Below are positions 1 to 6,693 of a stretch of DNA of 10,449 nucleotides, piece by piece. The stretch spans positions 1 to 10,449 of the forward strand of contig VAYC01000182.1 in assembly GCA_005885025.1 (NCBI GenBank), given 5' to 3'. Position numbers and translations under genes: made by a program. The notes under the pieces are model-generated. The model was not told the DNA's origin. It did no database searches and saw nothing but the letters and a program-made list of their open reading frames with translations. The stretch's first letter is position 1; every line of letters begins with the position of its first letter. The stretch comes from Actinomycetota bacterium (GTDB lineage: Bacteria; Actinomycetota; UBA4738).

Positions 1-408
1 CGCCAGTTCGTGATCTTCCAGCGACGGCGGGTCGTCCAGGTTGAACTTGGGGAGCAGCAGCTCGAGCTGGCGTTCCGCCTCTTCGATGTCCGCTCCGGTG
101 AGGGCCATTCGGAAGGCCTCACCCCGGGAGCGGGTCGTCCTCGGCCGCTTCGCCAGCACCGAGGTGAGCTGTTCAACGAGCGGCTGCGGCTCGCGCCCCG
201 CCTCCCTTCGGCTCAGCTCGGCGACCAGGATGTCCTGGCGAACCTGCACCTGCCGGCGGAGGTAGGACTGGAACTCTCGCTCGGCGAAACTCTCGTCCCG
301 CCGGCGACGGACCTCGTCGGTGGGGAGGACCTTGATGCCCTGGAGGAAGCCGGGATCGAGGACCGTGGTGGTCCTGGCAGAGCCCACCGTTCCAGGCGAT
401 TCCGTCAC
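1..408 (-). CDS. RsiG/AmfC-like anti-sigma factor, 3' end cut by the window edge
   Basis: The open frame runs from a GTG at 408 to the window edge (136 codons, no stop), with a GGAGG ribosome site at 414-418, five bases upstream. Residues about 32-69 form a charged helix containing S48, R51, Q55 and D59, in the spacing S-x2-R-x3-Q-x3-D. This matches the c-di-GMP-binding signature E-x3-S-x2-R-x3-Q-x3-D of RsiG, the anti-sigma factor that holds the sporulation/motility sigma factor WhiG when c-di-GMP is bound. The expected first Glu is Arg44 here, flanked by Glu43 and Glu45. A later segment ending near PSLEDHELA resembles the C-terminal helix region of the AmfC/RsiG family. Only one motif copy is visible; Streptomyces RsiG has two, and Rubrobacter RsiG has one and works as a homodimer. 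The motif is read directly; family membership is strong inference; ligand binding and the sigma partner are unproven. The M23 gene lies 96 bases upstream on the same strand. Confidence 0.8.
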   Translation of the reverse strand, partial: MTESPGTVGSARTTTVLDPGFLQGIKVLPTDEVRRRRDESFAEREFQSYLRRQVQVRQDILVAELSRREAGREPQPLVEQLTSVLAKRPRTTRSRGEAFRMALTGADIEEAERQLELLLPKFNLDDPPSLEDHELA

Positions 409-438
409 GCGTTCCTCCCGGTCCAGACGTCTTCTCCG

Positions 439-444
439 ATTATG
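439..444 (-). promoter_or_regulatory. Possible -10 element for the RsiG-like gene
   Basis: On the minus strand the hexamer CATAAT (five of six matches to TATAAT) lies about 30 bases upstream of the GTG at 408, in the gap after the M23 stop codon. No convincing -35 hexamer lies 16-18 bases further upstream, where the sequence is C/G-rich. The RsiG-like gene could have its own weak promoter, or be read through from the M23 gene. Confidence 0.3.
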
Positions 445-504
445 GCCTGCCCTGCCGACCCGCGGGGAGAGGCCACTTCAGGCGTCGGGCGGGCGACCGA
501 GAGC

Positions 505-1554
505 CTAGCCGCAGATCGCGACGAGCTGCTTGTAGGGATCGACCGCCGAACCTCCCCCTGGGTGGTACTCGAAGTGGAGATGGTAGGGGCCGCCCTGCGC
601 ATCGCCCGTGTTGCCCACGTATCCGATCTGCGTGCCGGCGGTCACGAAGGCCCCGTCACCGACGCCGGCGTACTTGTCCATGTGGGCGTAGTACGTGTAA
701 TCGCCGTTCTTCGCGTACACGTACGCCGCGTTCCCCCCGAGGTCGTTGTAGTTCTGCTGGAACGTGCCCGACTGGGCCGCGTAGATGGGGGTGTCCAGTG
801 GCGCGAGCATGTCGATCCCCTGATGGGTCCGTCCCCCCGGCCGGGGGTCGCCGAAGTCGTCGTAGAACGTACGGGGCTGCCCGACCGGACAGGCCTCGAG
901 GGGCCCTCCCCCCACACGCCGGGCCTCGGCCTCGGCCAGCGCCTTGGCCCTGGCCGCCGCCGCCGCCCGCTCCCGAGCCAACTGCACGGATAGTTTGGAC
1001 ACCAGCCCCTGAGCCGCCTTCTCGTCGGCGGCGATGGCGGCTTGCTGCGACTTCAAGGAACGAACGATGGCGGCTTGCGTGGAGGAGAGCGCGGCCAGCT
1101 CGTCCTGGGCCCGGCGGAGCTCTTCGCCTGTCACCGACGCTTGAACCAGGAGGTCGGAGTCGGCCTGGGCCACGCTGCCCAGGTACTCGACTCCGTCGGA
1201 GAAGGTCGAGAAGGAGTCGGCGGACAGCAGGAGCTCGATGGTGCTGAACCCGCCAGACTCATAGGCGACGCGAGCCCGAGCCGACAGGGCGTCCTGGATC
1301 TGGCCCATCCGGCCCTGGACACGTTGGATCCGCGCTCGAACCTGCGTCGTCTGGTCTTGCGTCCTGGCCAGGTGGGACTGCGCGGCCGCGTACTGGGCAG
1401 CCAGCCGGTCAAGGTTGGCCTGCAGGGCGGCGAGGCGGCCTCGGGCCGCCTTCAGATCGTTCGAGGTGTCCGCACGCACGGGAAGAGACCCGAGGGTAGC
1501 GACGAGGAAACAAGCGACCAGTGCGGGGAAGATCTTCGCCTTGCGTACGGTCAA
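505..1554 (-). CDS. Secreted coiled-coil M23 family metallopeptidase (EnvC/PcsB-like)
   Basis: Predicted peptidoglycan endopeptidase of 349 residues acting outside the membrane. Residues 1-28 form a signal peptide: basic VRKAK, a hydrophobic core, and a VRA cleavage motif before Asp29. Residues about 30-205 are a long Ala/Leu/Gln/Arg coiled coil, interrupted by a hinge (AYESGGFSTIELLLSADSF) as in EnvC/PcsB-type cell-separation hydrolases. After a Gly-rich linker comes the LytM/M23 domain (about 220-349). It is apparently intact: His244 and Asp248 (HQGID), His291 (AHM), and His325/His327 (HLH). Cys222 and Cys348 bracket the domain and could form a disulfide. I chose the TTG at 1554 because GGAGG lies just upstream and the signal peptide follows at once. 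The frame stays open to a TTG at 1650, but that codon overlaps the likely promoter. Some relatives have inactive LytM domains that activate amidases; this one keeps the zinc ligands, so direct hydrolysis is likely. Confidence 0.9.
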   Translation of the reverse strand: MTVRKAKIFPALVACFLVATLGSLPVRADTSNDLKAARGRLAALQANLDRLAAQYAAAQSHLARTQDQTTQVRARIQRVQGRMGQIQDALSARARVAYESGGFSTIELLLSADSFSTFSDGVEYLGSVAQADSDLLVQASVTGEELRRAQDELAALSSTQAAIVRSLKSQQAAIAADEKAAQGLVSKLSVQLARERAAAAARAKALAEAEARRVGGGPLEACPVGQPRTFYDDFGDPRPGGRTHQGIDMLAPLDTPIYAAQSGTFQQNYNDLGGNAAYVYAKNGDYTYYAHMDKYAGVGDGAFVTAGTQIGYVGNTGDAQGGPYHLHFEYHPGGGSAVDPYKQLVAICG

Positions 1555-1640
1555 CCGCCCTCCTCCCCCTCGGCTGCCGTCACACGCACAGCGTTTCGGC
1601 CTCCGAGGCAGGACCGGTGGGCCGGGCAAAGTCCGGCCGG

Positions 1641-1669
1641 AAGCTACCAAGCGGGTCCGGGTCAGTCAA
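1641..1669 (-). promoter_or_regulatory. Predicted sigma-70-type promoter of the M23 peptidase gene
   Basis: On the minus strand, TTGACT (1669-1664, five of six matches to the -35 consensus) is followed after exactly 17 bases by TAGCTT (1646-1641), which fits the actinobacterial TAnnnT -10 pattern. Transcription would start near 1634, giving a leader of about 80 bases before the TTG at 1554. The position supports the shorter start of the M23 gene. Confidence 0.55.
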
Positions 1670-1690
1670 CTAACGCGAGCGAACGGAAGT

Positions 1691-1715
1691 TCGGGGCGAC
1701 TATGGTCGCCCCCGA
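1691..1715. promoter_or_regulatory. Inverted repeat over a candidate -10 element, upstream of the P1 peptidase gene
   Basis: The arms GGGGCGAC (1693-1700) and GTCGCCCC (1705-1712) are perfect reverse complements around the 4-base loop TATG. With a one-base bulge the pairing extends to TCG at 1691-1693 and CGA at 1713-1715. The loop plus the next two bases reads TATGGT (1701-1706), a TAnnnT-type -10 hexamer about 36 bases before the ATG at 1743. It could be an operator overlapping the promoter, or a hairpin in the leader. I see no good -35 hexamer for the plus strand. Confidence 0.4.
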
Positions 1716-1742
1716 GGATCGCGCGCACGGAGGTGAAAGGAC

Positions 1743-2873
1743 ATGAGGGCTCGGGATATCGGCATCGCCATCGGCCACGCCGCCACTGGAACGCACAACG
1801 CCATCACCGACGTGGCCGGGGTTCGAGTGGGACACACCACCCTGATCGAGGGTCACGGGCCGCTGGTCGTGGGGTCGGGTCCGGTCCGGACGGGGGTGAC
1901 GGTGATCGTCCCGCACGAGCGCGTCGGCGGAGCGCTGCTCTTCGCCGGCTGTCATCGGCTCAACGGCAACGGAGAGCTCACCGGTCTGGAATGGGTCCGG
2001 GAATCCGGCGTCCTGACCTCGCCCATCGCCGTCACCAACACCCACAGCGTGGGGGTGGTCCGGGACGCCATCGTGGCCGCGAAGGCGAGGGAGGTTGATC
2101 GGCGCGAGGTGTGGTGGAGCCTCCCGGTGGTGGGCGAGACATGGGACGGAACGCTCAACGACATCAACGGGCAGCACGTCAGAGCCGAGCACGTCCACCG
2201 AGCTCTGGCGTCCGCTTCCGACGGGCAGGTCGGCGAAGGCAACGTGGGTGGAGGAACGGGGATGGTTTGCCACGGGTTCAAGGGGGGGATCGGGACCGCG
2301 TCTCGAGTGGTGCCGGAGTCGGCCGGGGCCTACACAGTGGGCGTGCTGGTCCAGGCGAACCACGGACGGCGCGAACGCCTGACGGTGAACGGCGTACCGG
2401 TCGGGCTGGCCATCGCGCCGTCCGAAGTCCCGCTCCCCTCACCGCGATCCACACCCTGGGACTGGCCCGACGGCGAAGGGGCCGGTTCGATCATCGTGGT
2501 CGTGGCCACCGACGCGCCGTTGCTCCCCCATCAGTGCCGCCGGCTGGCCCAGCGAGCGGGTCTCGGCATCGCCCGAACGGGCGGAGCGGGTGAGCATTCG
2601 AGCGGGGACATCTTCATCGCGTTCTCGACCGGAAACGCTGACGTAGCGGCTTCTCCCGGCGAACGCCGGCCTTCGCGCACCGCACCGGTGGAGATGTTGT
2701 CCGACGACTACGTGACGCCCTTGTTCTACGCCGTGATCGAAGCCACCGAGGAGGCGATCCTGAACGCTCTGCTCCAGGGCGAGACCATGACCGGCCGGGA
2801 CGGTAACACCGCGCATCGTCTCGACCCCGACCGCCTGCTCGCGATCATGAGCGAGTACGCCCGGAGGAATTGA
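1743..2873 (+). CDS. P1 (DmpA/BapA, S58) family self-processing aminopeptidase
   Basis: The product has 376 residues, the usual length of DmpA-type enzymes. These are N-terminal-nucleophile-like hydrolases that cut themselves into two chains; characterised members are L-aminopeptidase/D-esterases or beta-peptidyl aminopeptidases. The N-terminal part carries the family pattern: AITDVAGVRVGHTT early, a TNTHSVGVVRDA stretch, and GEGNVGGGTGM at about 164-174. The self-cleavage site is clear: Gly248-Ser249 in GAGSIIVVVATDAPLLPHQ, where Ser249 becomes the N-terminal nucleophile of the small chain. There is no signal peptide, so a cytoplasmic location is likely. The start is supported by GGAGGTG at 1729-1735. 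It is the first gene of a plus-strand pair with the GNAT gene 39 bases downstream, and is divergent from the M23 gene. Family and cleavage site are firm; the substrate cannot be read from sequence. Confidence 0.92.
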   Translation: MRARDIGIAIGHAATGTHNAITDVAGVRVGHTTLIEGHGPLVVGSGPVRTGVTVIVPHERVGGALLFAGCHRLNGNGELTGLEWVRESGVLTSPIAVTNTHSVGVVRDAIVAAKAREVDRREVWWSLPVVGETWDGTLNDINGQHVRAEHVHRALASASDGQVGEGNVGGGTGMVCHGFKGGIGTASRVVPESAGAYTVGVLVQANHGRRERLTVNGVPVGLAIAPSEVPLPSPRSTPWDWPDGEGAGSIIVVVATDAPLLPHQCRRLAQRAGLGIARTGGAGEHSSGDIFIAFSTGNADVAASPGERRPSRTAPVEMLSDDYVTPLFYAVIEATEEAILNALLQGETMTGRDGNTAHRLDPDRLLAIMSEYARRN

Positions 2874-2900
2874 ACGAAGGACCGGGCCTCTCCGCGCGGG

Positions 2901-2906
2901 TATGCT
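2901..2906 (+). promoter_or_regulatory. Likely -10 element of a leaderless promoter for the GNAT gene
   Basis: TATGCT fits TAnnnT, with six bases between it and the GTG at 2913. In actinobacteria this geometry is typical of leaderless transcripts that begin at the start codon. It agrees with the lack of any Shine-Dalgarno sequence before this GTG. No clear -35 hexamer is present at 17-18 bases; a TTGAAC at 2870-2875 is 25 bases away, too far. Confidence 0.45.
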
Positions 2907-2912
2907 GCGGCG

Positions 2913-3479
2913 GTGGGGAAGCCGGGCCACCACGACGACTTCAAGCGGATCCGTTCCCCTTTCGAGGGGAACCTCATCCGGTTGCGGCCGGTGGAGGAAG
3001 GAGACCTCCCCAGGATCAACGAAGGGATCTGGGATCCGGAGGTCTCGCAGTACCTCTCGGTGGCCTGGCCCGAGCCCCTGGCCAGCACCCGCGAGTGGTG
3101 GGAGCGGTTGCGATCCAGCGACCGTGACGCCGCCTTTGCCATCGAGACGCTCGCCGGTGAGTTCGTCGGAGGATGCGGGTTGCACCAGATCAGCGCCCGG
3201 AACCGCTCCGCGATCCTGGGCATCTGGCTGGCCCGGCCGTATTGGGAGAAGGGCTTCGGGACCGACACCGTCCACACGCTGTGTCGGTTCGCGTTCCAGG
3301 AGATGAACCTCCAGCGGGTCGAGCTCGGAGTCCTGGAGATGAACCCGCGCGGGGTTCGTGCTTACGAGAAGGTAGGGTTCAAGGAGGAGGGCCGGTTGCG
3401 GCGCTTCATGTTCGTCGGCGGCCGCTCTGTGGACATGATCATGATGGGCCTGCTCGCCGAAGACCTGATCGAGGACTGA
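2913..3479 (+). CDS. GNAT family N-acetyltransferase, RimJ/RimL type
   Basis: The product has 188 residues with the layout of the RimJ/RimL branch of GNAT enzymes, which move an acetyl group from acetyl-CoA to a protein N-terminus or a small amine. The first strand reads GNLIRLRPVEEGDLPRI (about 19-35). An acidic/aromatic stretch and AIETLAGEFVGGCGL follow. The acetyl-CoA pyrophosphate loop is WEKGFGT at 111-117. The C-terminal motif NPRGVRAYEKVGF at 144-156 includes the conserved Asn and Tyr151. The GTG start is preferred because the conserved fold begins soon after it and a leaderless-type -10 lies six bases upstream. An ATG at 2902 is in another frame. It lies 39 bases after the P1 peptidase gene and may also be co-transcribed with it. 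The substrate is unknown. Confidence 0.88.
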   Translation: MGKPGHHDDFKRIRSPFEGNLIRLRPVEEGDLPRINEGIWDPEVSQYLSVAWPEPLASTREWWERLRSSDRDAAFAIETLAGEFVGGCGLHQISARNRSAILGIWLARPYWEKGFGTDTVHTLCRFAFQEMNLQRVELGVLEMNPRGVRAYEKVGFKEEGRLRRFMFVGGRSVDMIMMGLLAEDLIED

Positions 3480-3503
3480 GCCCGCGCCCGGATCAAACCG
3501 GTC

Positions 3504-3677
3504 TCAATCCTTGATCGGCCAGAGCAAGATCGACACAGCCGCGCTCAGCACCTTCCGCATGGTGGCCCGACGCTCGGCGGCCCTGGCCGAAGCCGTCTCG
3601 CCGGCCAGCCGCGATGCCTCCGCTTGCCGCATCAGGTCTGCTTGGTGGTATCTGCCGAGATCGTTCCCGATGTACAT
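3504..3677 (-). CDS. Small basic protein of unknown function, 57 residues
   Basis: I do not recognise this protein. A 58-codon frame with stop runs from the ATG at 3677 to a TGA at 3504-3506, behind a strong ribosome site, AGGAGGAA (3681-3688). Residues 1-20 start MYIGNDLGRYHQADLMRQAE. The middle (about 20-41) is Ala/Arg/Glu-rich and likely helical. The end (about 42-56) is a short hydrophobic stretch, VLSAAVSILLWPIK, too short for a certain membrane span but able to bind a membrane. It is convergent with the GNAT gene (24 bases between stops) and divergent from the cyclase gene. A longer plus-strand frame over the same bases has no ribosome site and looks like an artefact. Existence is fairly likely because of the ribosome site; function is unknown. 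Confidence 0.65.
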   Translation of the reverse strand: MYIGNDLGRYHQADLMRQAEASRLAGETASARAAERRATMRKVLSAAVSILLWPIKD

Positions 3678-3855
3678 GGCTTCCTCCTCTTCGACCGACG
3701 GCGTGACGATACGGCCGGCTGCCGCTTGAGTCGGTGCCCGCGGTCACCCTCGCCGAGTGTTGCTCGTCAGCCTCACACGGTGATGGCCGTCACGCCGCCT
3801 GTGCTGCCCCTCGGGGCTCTTCCGCGAGTGCCAGGCCCTATGGGACGATTCCGGC

Positions 3856-6693
3856 GTGCTGAGTCCGTACGTCCCCCGCCTTCTGGTCGACTGGCTCAGA
3901 ACGTACCCCGACCGGGCCTGGCGCCAAGTCGAGGGGACGCTGGCCTTCGTCGACATCTCGGGATTCACCAAGATGACAGAGCGCCTCGCCCGCAAGGGGA
4001 AGGTTGGCGCGGAGGAGATGAACGACCTCCTCAACGCGTGCTTCACCGAGCTCTTGAGGGTCGCCTACGCCGACGGGGCAGGGCTGGTGAAGTGGGGCGG
4101 CGACGCGGTGCTCTTGCTCTTTCAGGGCGAGAACCACGCGGCCCGGGCGTGCCGGGCGGCCCACGGCATGCGGCGCTCCCTACGAGGCATTGGGCGCCTC
4201 CCGTCCTCGGCGGGGTTCGTGACGCTTCGGATGTCGGTTGGCATCCACAGCGGGAGGTTCGACGTCTTCCTCGCAGGCGACCTGCACCGGGAGCTCATCC
4301 TTGCGGGACCGGCGGCCTCGCACACCGTGGCCATGGAGTCCACCGCCGAGGCGGGCCAGATCCTCGTGAGCGAGGCCACGGCACGGCAGCTCCACCCCAG
4401 GTTCGTGGGCCTTCCCAAGGGAGAAGGGTTTCTCCTCAAGGGAGCGCCGAACGTGCCTGCCCAGGAGGCCGAGCCGCCGCCGGACGTGTCGGGCCTCGAC
4501 CTCACCCGCTGCCTTCCCGTGGGGATCCGGGATCACCTCCTGTCGGGATCCGGGGAACCTGAGCACCGCCACGTCTCCGTCGCCTTCATCGAATTCCGGG
4601 GCGCGGATGATTGTCTACGAGAGAAAGGGCCCGACGCGCTGGCCGATGCTCTCGATCGGTGCATCAAGGACGTGCAGGAAGCCTGCGCACGGCACGGCGT
4701 AACGTTCTTCGAGACCGACATCGGCAAGGACGGCGGAAAGATCATGCTGGTGGCCGGGGCTCCCAGCAGCTCGGGCAACGACGAGGCCGGGATGCTGAAT
4801 GCCGTCCGCCGGATCATGGACCGGTCCACCGCCTTGCCGCTTCGGATCGGCGTGAACTGCGGGCGGGTGTTTGCGGGAGATTTCGGTCCCTCTTTCCGCC
4901 GGACCTACTCGGTCAAGGGAGACGCGGTGAACCTCGCCGCCCGGGTCATGGGCAAGGCCGAGCCCGGACAGATCCTGGTGACCGAGGCGGTCCTGGCCCG
5001 CTCTTCGATCCGCTTCCACGTGCAGACACTGGAGCCCTTCTCGGTGAAGGGCAAGACCCGTCCGGTCCATGCGTACGCGCTGGGAGCGGCCGCCGGGCGG
5101 AAGGCGATCGAGACCTGGGACCTCCCCCTGGTGGGCCGTGAGGCCGAGCTCGCGACTCTTCGGCAGGCCCTCGAAAGCGCGACCCGCCGCCGCGGCCGCG
5201 TCGTAGAGCTGGTGGGCGAGCCCGGGATCGGCAAGTCCCGGTTGGTGAACGAGCTCCTCGCCGGCTCCCTGGATATGACGGTGATCGTGGCCCGCTGCGA
5301 GATGTACGAAGCCTCCACGCCGTACTTCCCGCTCAGGACGGTGCTCTGGGAGGTCCTCGGCATCCGCGACGACCGAGACCGAGCGATGGCAGCAACGCGC
5401 TTCCGCGATCGCATCGAGGCGAACGCCCCCCACCTTCTCCCGTGGCTCCCGCTCTTGGGGATCCCGTCGGGCATCGAGGTCCCCATGACCCCGGAGGTGG
5501 AGCAGCTGGGGGACGAGTTCCGCCGGGCCAGACTGATCGACGTCAGCAGCGAATTCCTGGCGTGGGTCCTTCCCACGACGACAGTGCTCGTATTCGACGA
5601 CGTCCATTGGATGGACGAGGGGTCCGCGGAGCTGCTGCGCCGGCTCACCGAGGATGTCGCCGATCGCCCCTGGCTCATCCTGGTGACCCGTCGGGAACAA
5701 GAGGAAGGATTTCATCTGCCCGGAGGCGCCGGCACGACGCTGCGCCTTGAGGCGCTCAGGGCGGCTGATGCAGCCGACCTGGTGCAGGCCGCCACGGAGC
5801 AGCTCCCGATGCCGCAGCATGAGATGGTCACCCTGGCCAAGCGCTCGGGCGGCAACCCTCTCTTTCTGAGGGAGCTGGTCTCTGCGGCGCGTTCCGCCGG
5901 AAGCGTGGCGGCCCTTCCCGACACCGTTGAGGGACTGATGACGTCCCAGATCGACCGGCTGCATCCGGCGGACCGCACCCTGCTCCGAACGGCGTCCGTC
6001 CTCGGGACCAGCTTCAGCCCGGCCTTCCCGCCCTCGAGGTCATGGCCTGGGAGCGCCGTGGGGAATTCGTGGGGGAGGACGAGCCGGGGGTGTTTCGGTT
6101 CCGCCACGTCCTCATCCGCGACGCGGCGTACGAGGGGCTCCCCTTCCGCAGGCGGCGAGAGCTCCACCGCCGAGTCGCCGAACGGATCGAACGGACCGGC
6201 GGCGGCGAGCTCGCCGAACTTCTCTCATTGCATTTCTTCAACGCCGAGCAGTACGAGAAAGCCTGGCGATACTCGCGCGTTGCTGGGGAGCGGGCCGAGG
6301 CAAAGTACGCGCTCGCAGACGCGGGAGACCTGTACCGGCGAGCGCTGGAAGCCGCGAGACATCTTCCGGCCGTGTCCCCGATCGAATTGGCGGCTGCCCA
6401 CGAGGCTCTGGGGGACGTCCGGGACCGGGTGGGCCTGTACGAGGAGGCGGCCCGGGCCTACCGGAACGCCCGTCGACTCGTTGCCGGGGACCCGCTGGCC
6501 GAGGCCACGCTCCTCCTCAAGGAGTCCCGGATCCGCGAGCGACTTGGCAAATACCGGCAGGCGTTGGCGTGGGTCACCAGGGGCCACCGCGTCCTGGGCC
6601 ACGTGGAAGGACAGGAAGCCCTGGCCCGACGGGCCCAGCTCTCGGCTTGGTATGCGGCCATCCGGCAGGGGCAGGGACGCTACCACGAGGTGA
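3856..6693 (+). CDS. N-terminal segment: paired class III cyclase domains and AAA ATPase
   Basis: From the GTG at 3856 the frame is family-like up to about residue 723 (near 6022), then reads about 220 unrelated Ser/Arg/Pro-rich residues to a TGA at 6691-6693. C1 (about 28-210) carries both metal-binding Asp residues, Asp33 (FVDISGFT) and Asp83 (VKWGGDA), plus Lys79, with the K-x3-D spacing of soluble adenylyl cyclase. It has Ser and Ala where the catalytic Asn and Arg should be. C2 (about 239-415) has Glu246 and Gly at the metal positions but keeps Asn359 and Arg363 (GDAVNLAAR), with Ser352 at the purine-recognition position, as in class IIIb enzymes. The ATPase follows: Walker A GEPGIGKS (454-461) and Walker B LVFDD (578-582) in an FDDVHWMD context, as in AAA_16/STAND proteins. 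The product is probably cAMP, made in the cytoplasm and controlled by the ATPase/TPR part. The nucleotide choice is inferred. Confidence 0.85.
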   Translation: MLSPYVPRLLVDWLRTYPDRAWRQVEGTLAFVDISGFTKMTERLARKGKVGAEEMNDLLNACFTELLRVAYADGAGLVKWGGDAVLLLFQGENHAARACRAAHGMRRSLRGIGRLPSSAGFVTLRMSVGIHSGRFDVFLAGDLHRELILAGPAASHTVAMESTAEAGQILVSEATARQLHPRFVGLPKGEGFLLKGAPNVPAQEAEPPPDVSGLDLTRCLPVGIRDHLLSGSGEPEHRHVSVAFIEFRGADDCLREKGPDALADALDRCIKDVQEACARHGVTFFETDIGKDGGKIMLVAGAPSSSGNDEAGMLNAVRRIMDRSTALPLRIGVNCGRVFAGDFGPSFRRTYSVKGDAVNLAARVMGKAEPGQILVTEAVLARSSIRFHVQTLEPFSVKGKTRPVHAYALGAAAGRKAIETWDLPLVGREAELATLRQALESATRRRGRVVELVGEPGIGKSRLVNELLAGSLDMTVIVARCEMYEASTPYFPLRTVLWEVLGIRDDRDRAMAATRFRDRIEANAPHLLPWLPLLGIPSGIEVPMTPEVEQLGDEFRRARLIDVSSEFLAWVLPTTTVLVFDDVHWMDEGSAELLRRLTEDVADRPWLILVTRREQEEGFHLPGGAGTTLRLEALRAADAADLVQAATEQLPMPQHEMVTLAKRSGGNPLFLRELVSAARSAGSVAALPDTVEGLMTSQIDRLHPADRTLLRTASVLGTSFSPAFPPSRSWPGSAVGNSWGRTSRGCFGSATSSSATRRTRGSPSAGGESSTAESPNGSNGPAAASSPNFSHCISSTPSSTRKPGDTRALLGSGPRQSTRSQTRETCTGERWKPRDIFRPCPRSNWRLPTRLWGTSGTGWACTRRRPGPTGTPVDSLPGTRWPRPRSSSRSPGSASDLANTGRRWRGSPGATASWATWKDRKPWPDGPSSRLGMRPSGRGRDATTR

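Noticed and set aside
10..993. Open plus-strand frame of 327 codons at the left edge
   Set aside because: It lies opposite the RsiG-like and M23 genes, has no ribosome site, and its product shows no recognisable domain. It is a by-product of high GC content.
1555..1650. Upstream TTG start (1650) giving a 381-residue M23 protein
   Set aside because: It would place 32 Pro/Arg/Gly-rich residues before the signal peptide and overlap the predicted -10 element. The TTG at 1554 has a ribosome site and leads straight into the signal peptide.
3480..3503. CCGG-containing inverted repeat between the GNAT gene and the small minus-strand gene as a terminator
   Set aside because: The pairing is only four bases and there is no T-run on either strand.
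3511..3729. Plus-strand 72-codon frame opposite the 57-residue protein
   Set aside because: It has a TTG start without a ribosome site, whereas the minus-strand frame has a strong one.
4615..5964. Open minus-strand frame of 449 codons inside the cyclase-ATPase gene
   Set aside because: It is antisense to well-matched cyclase and P-loop sequence, and its product is low-complexity Gly/Arg/His-rich without a domain.
6000..6060. Programmed ribosomal frameshifting as the cause of the first break
   Set aside because: I see no slippery heptamer followed by a stem-loop, and a second break occurs about 1 kb later in the opposite direction. Mutation or sequence error is simpler.
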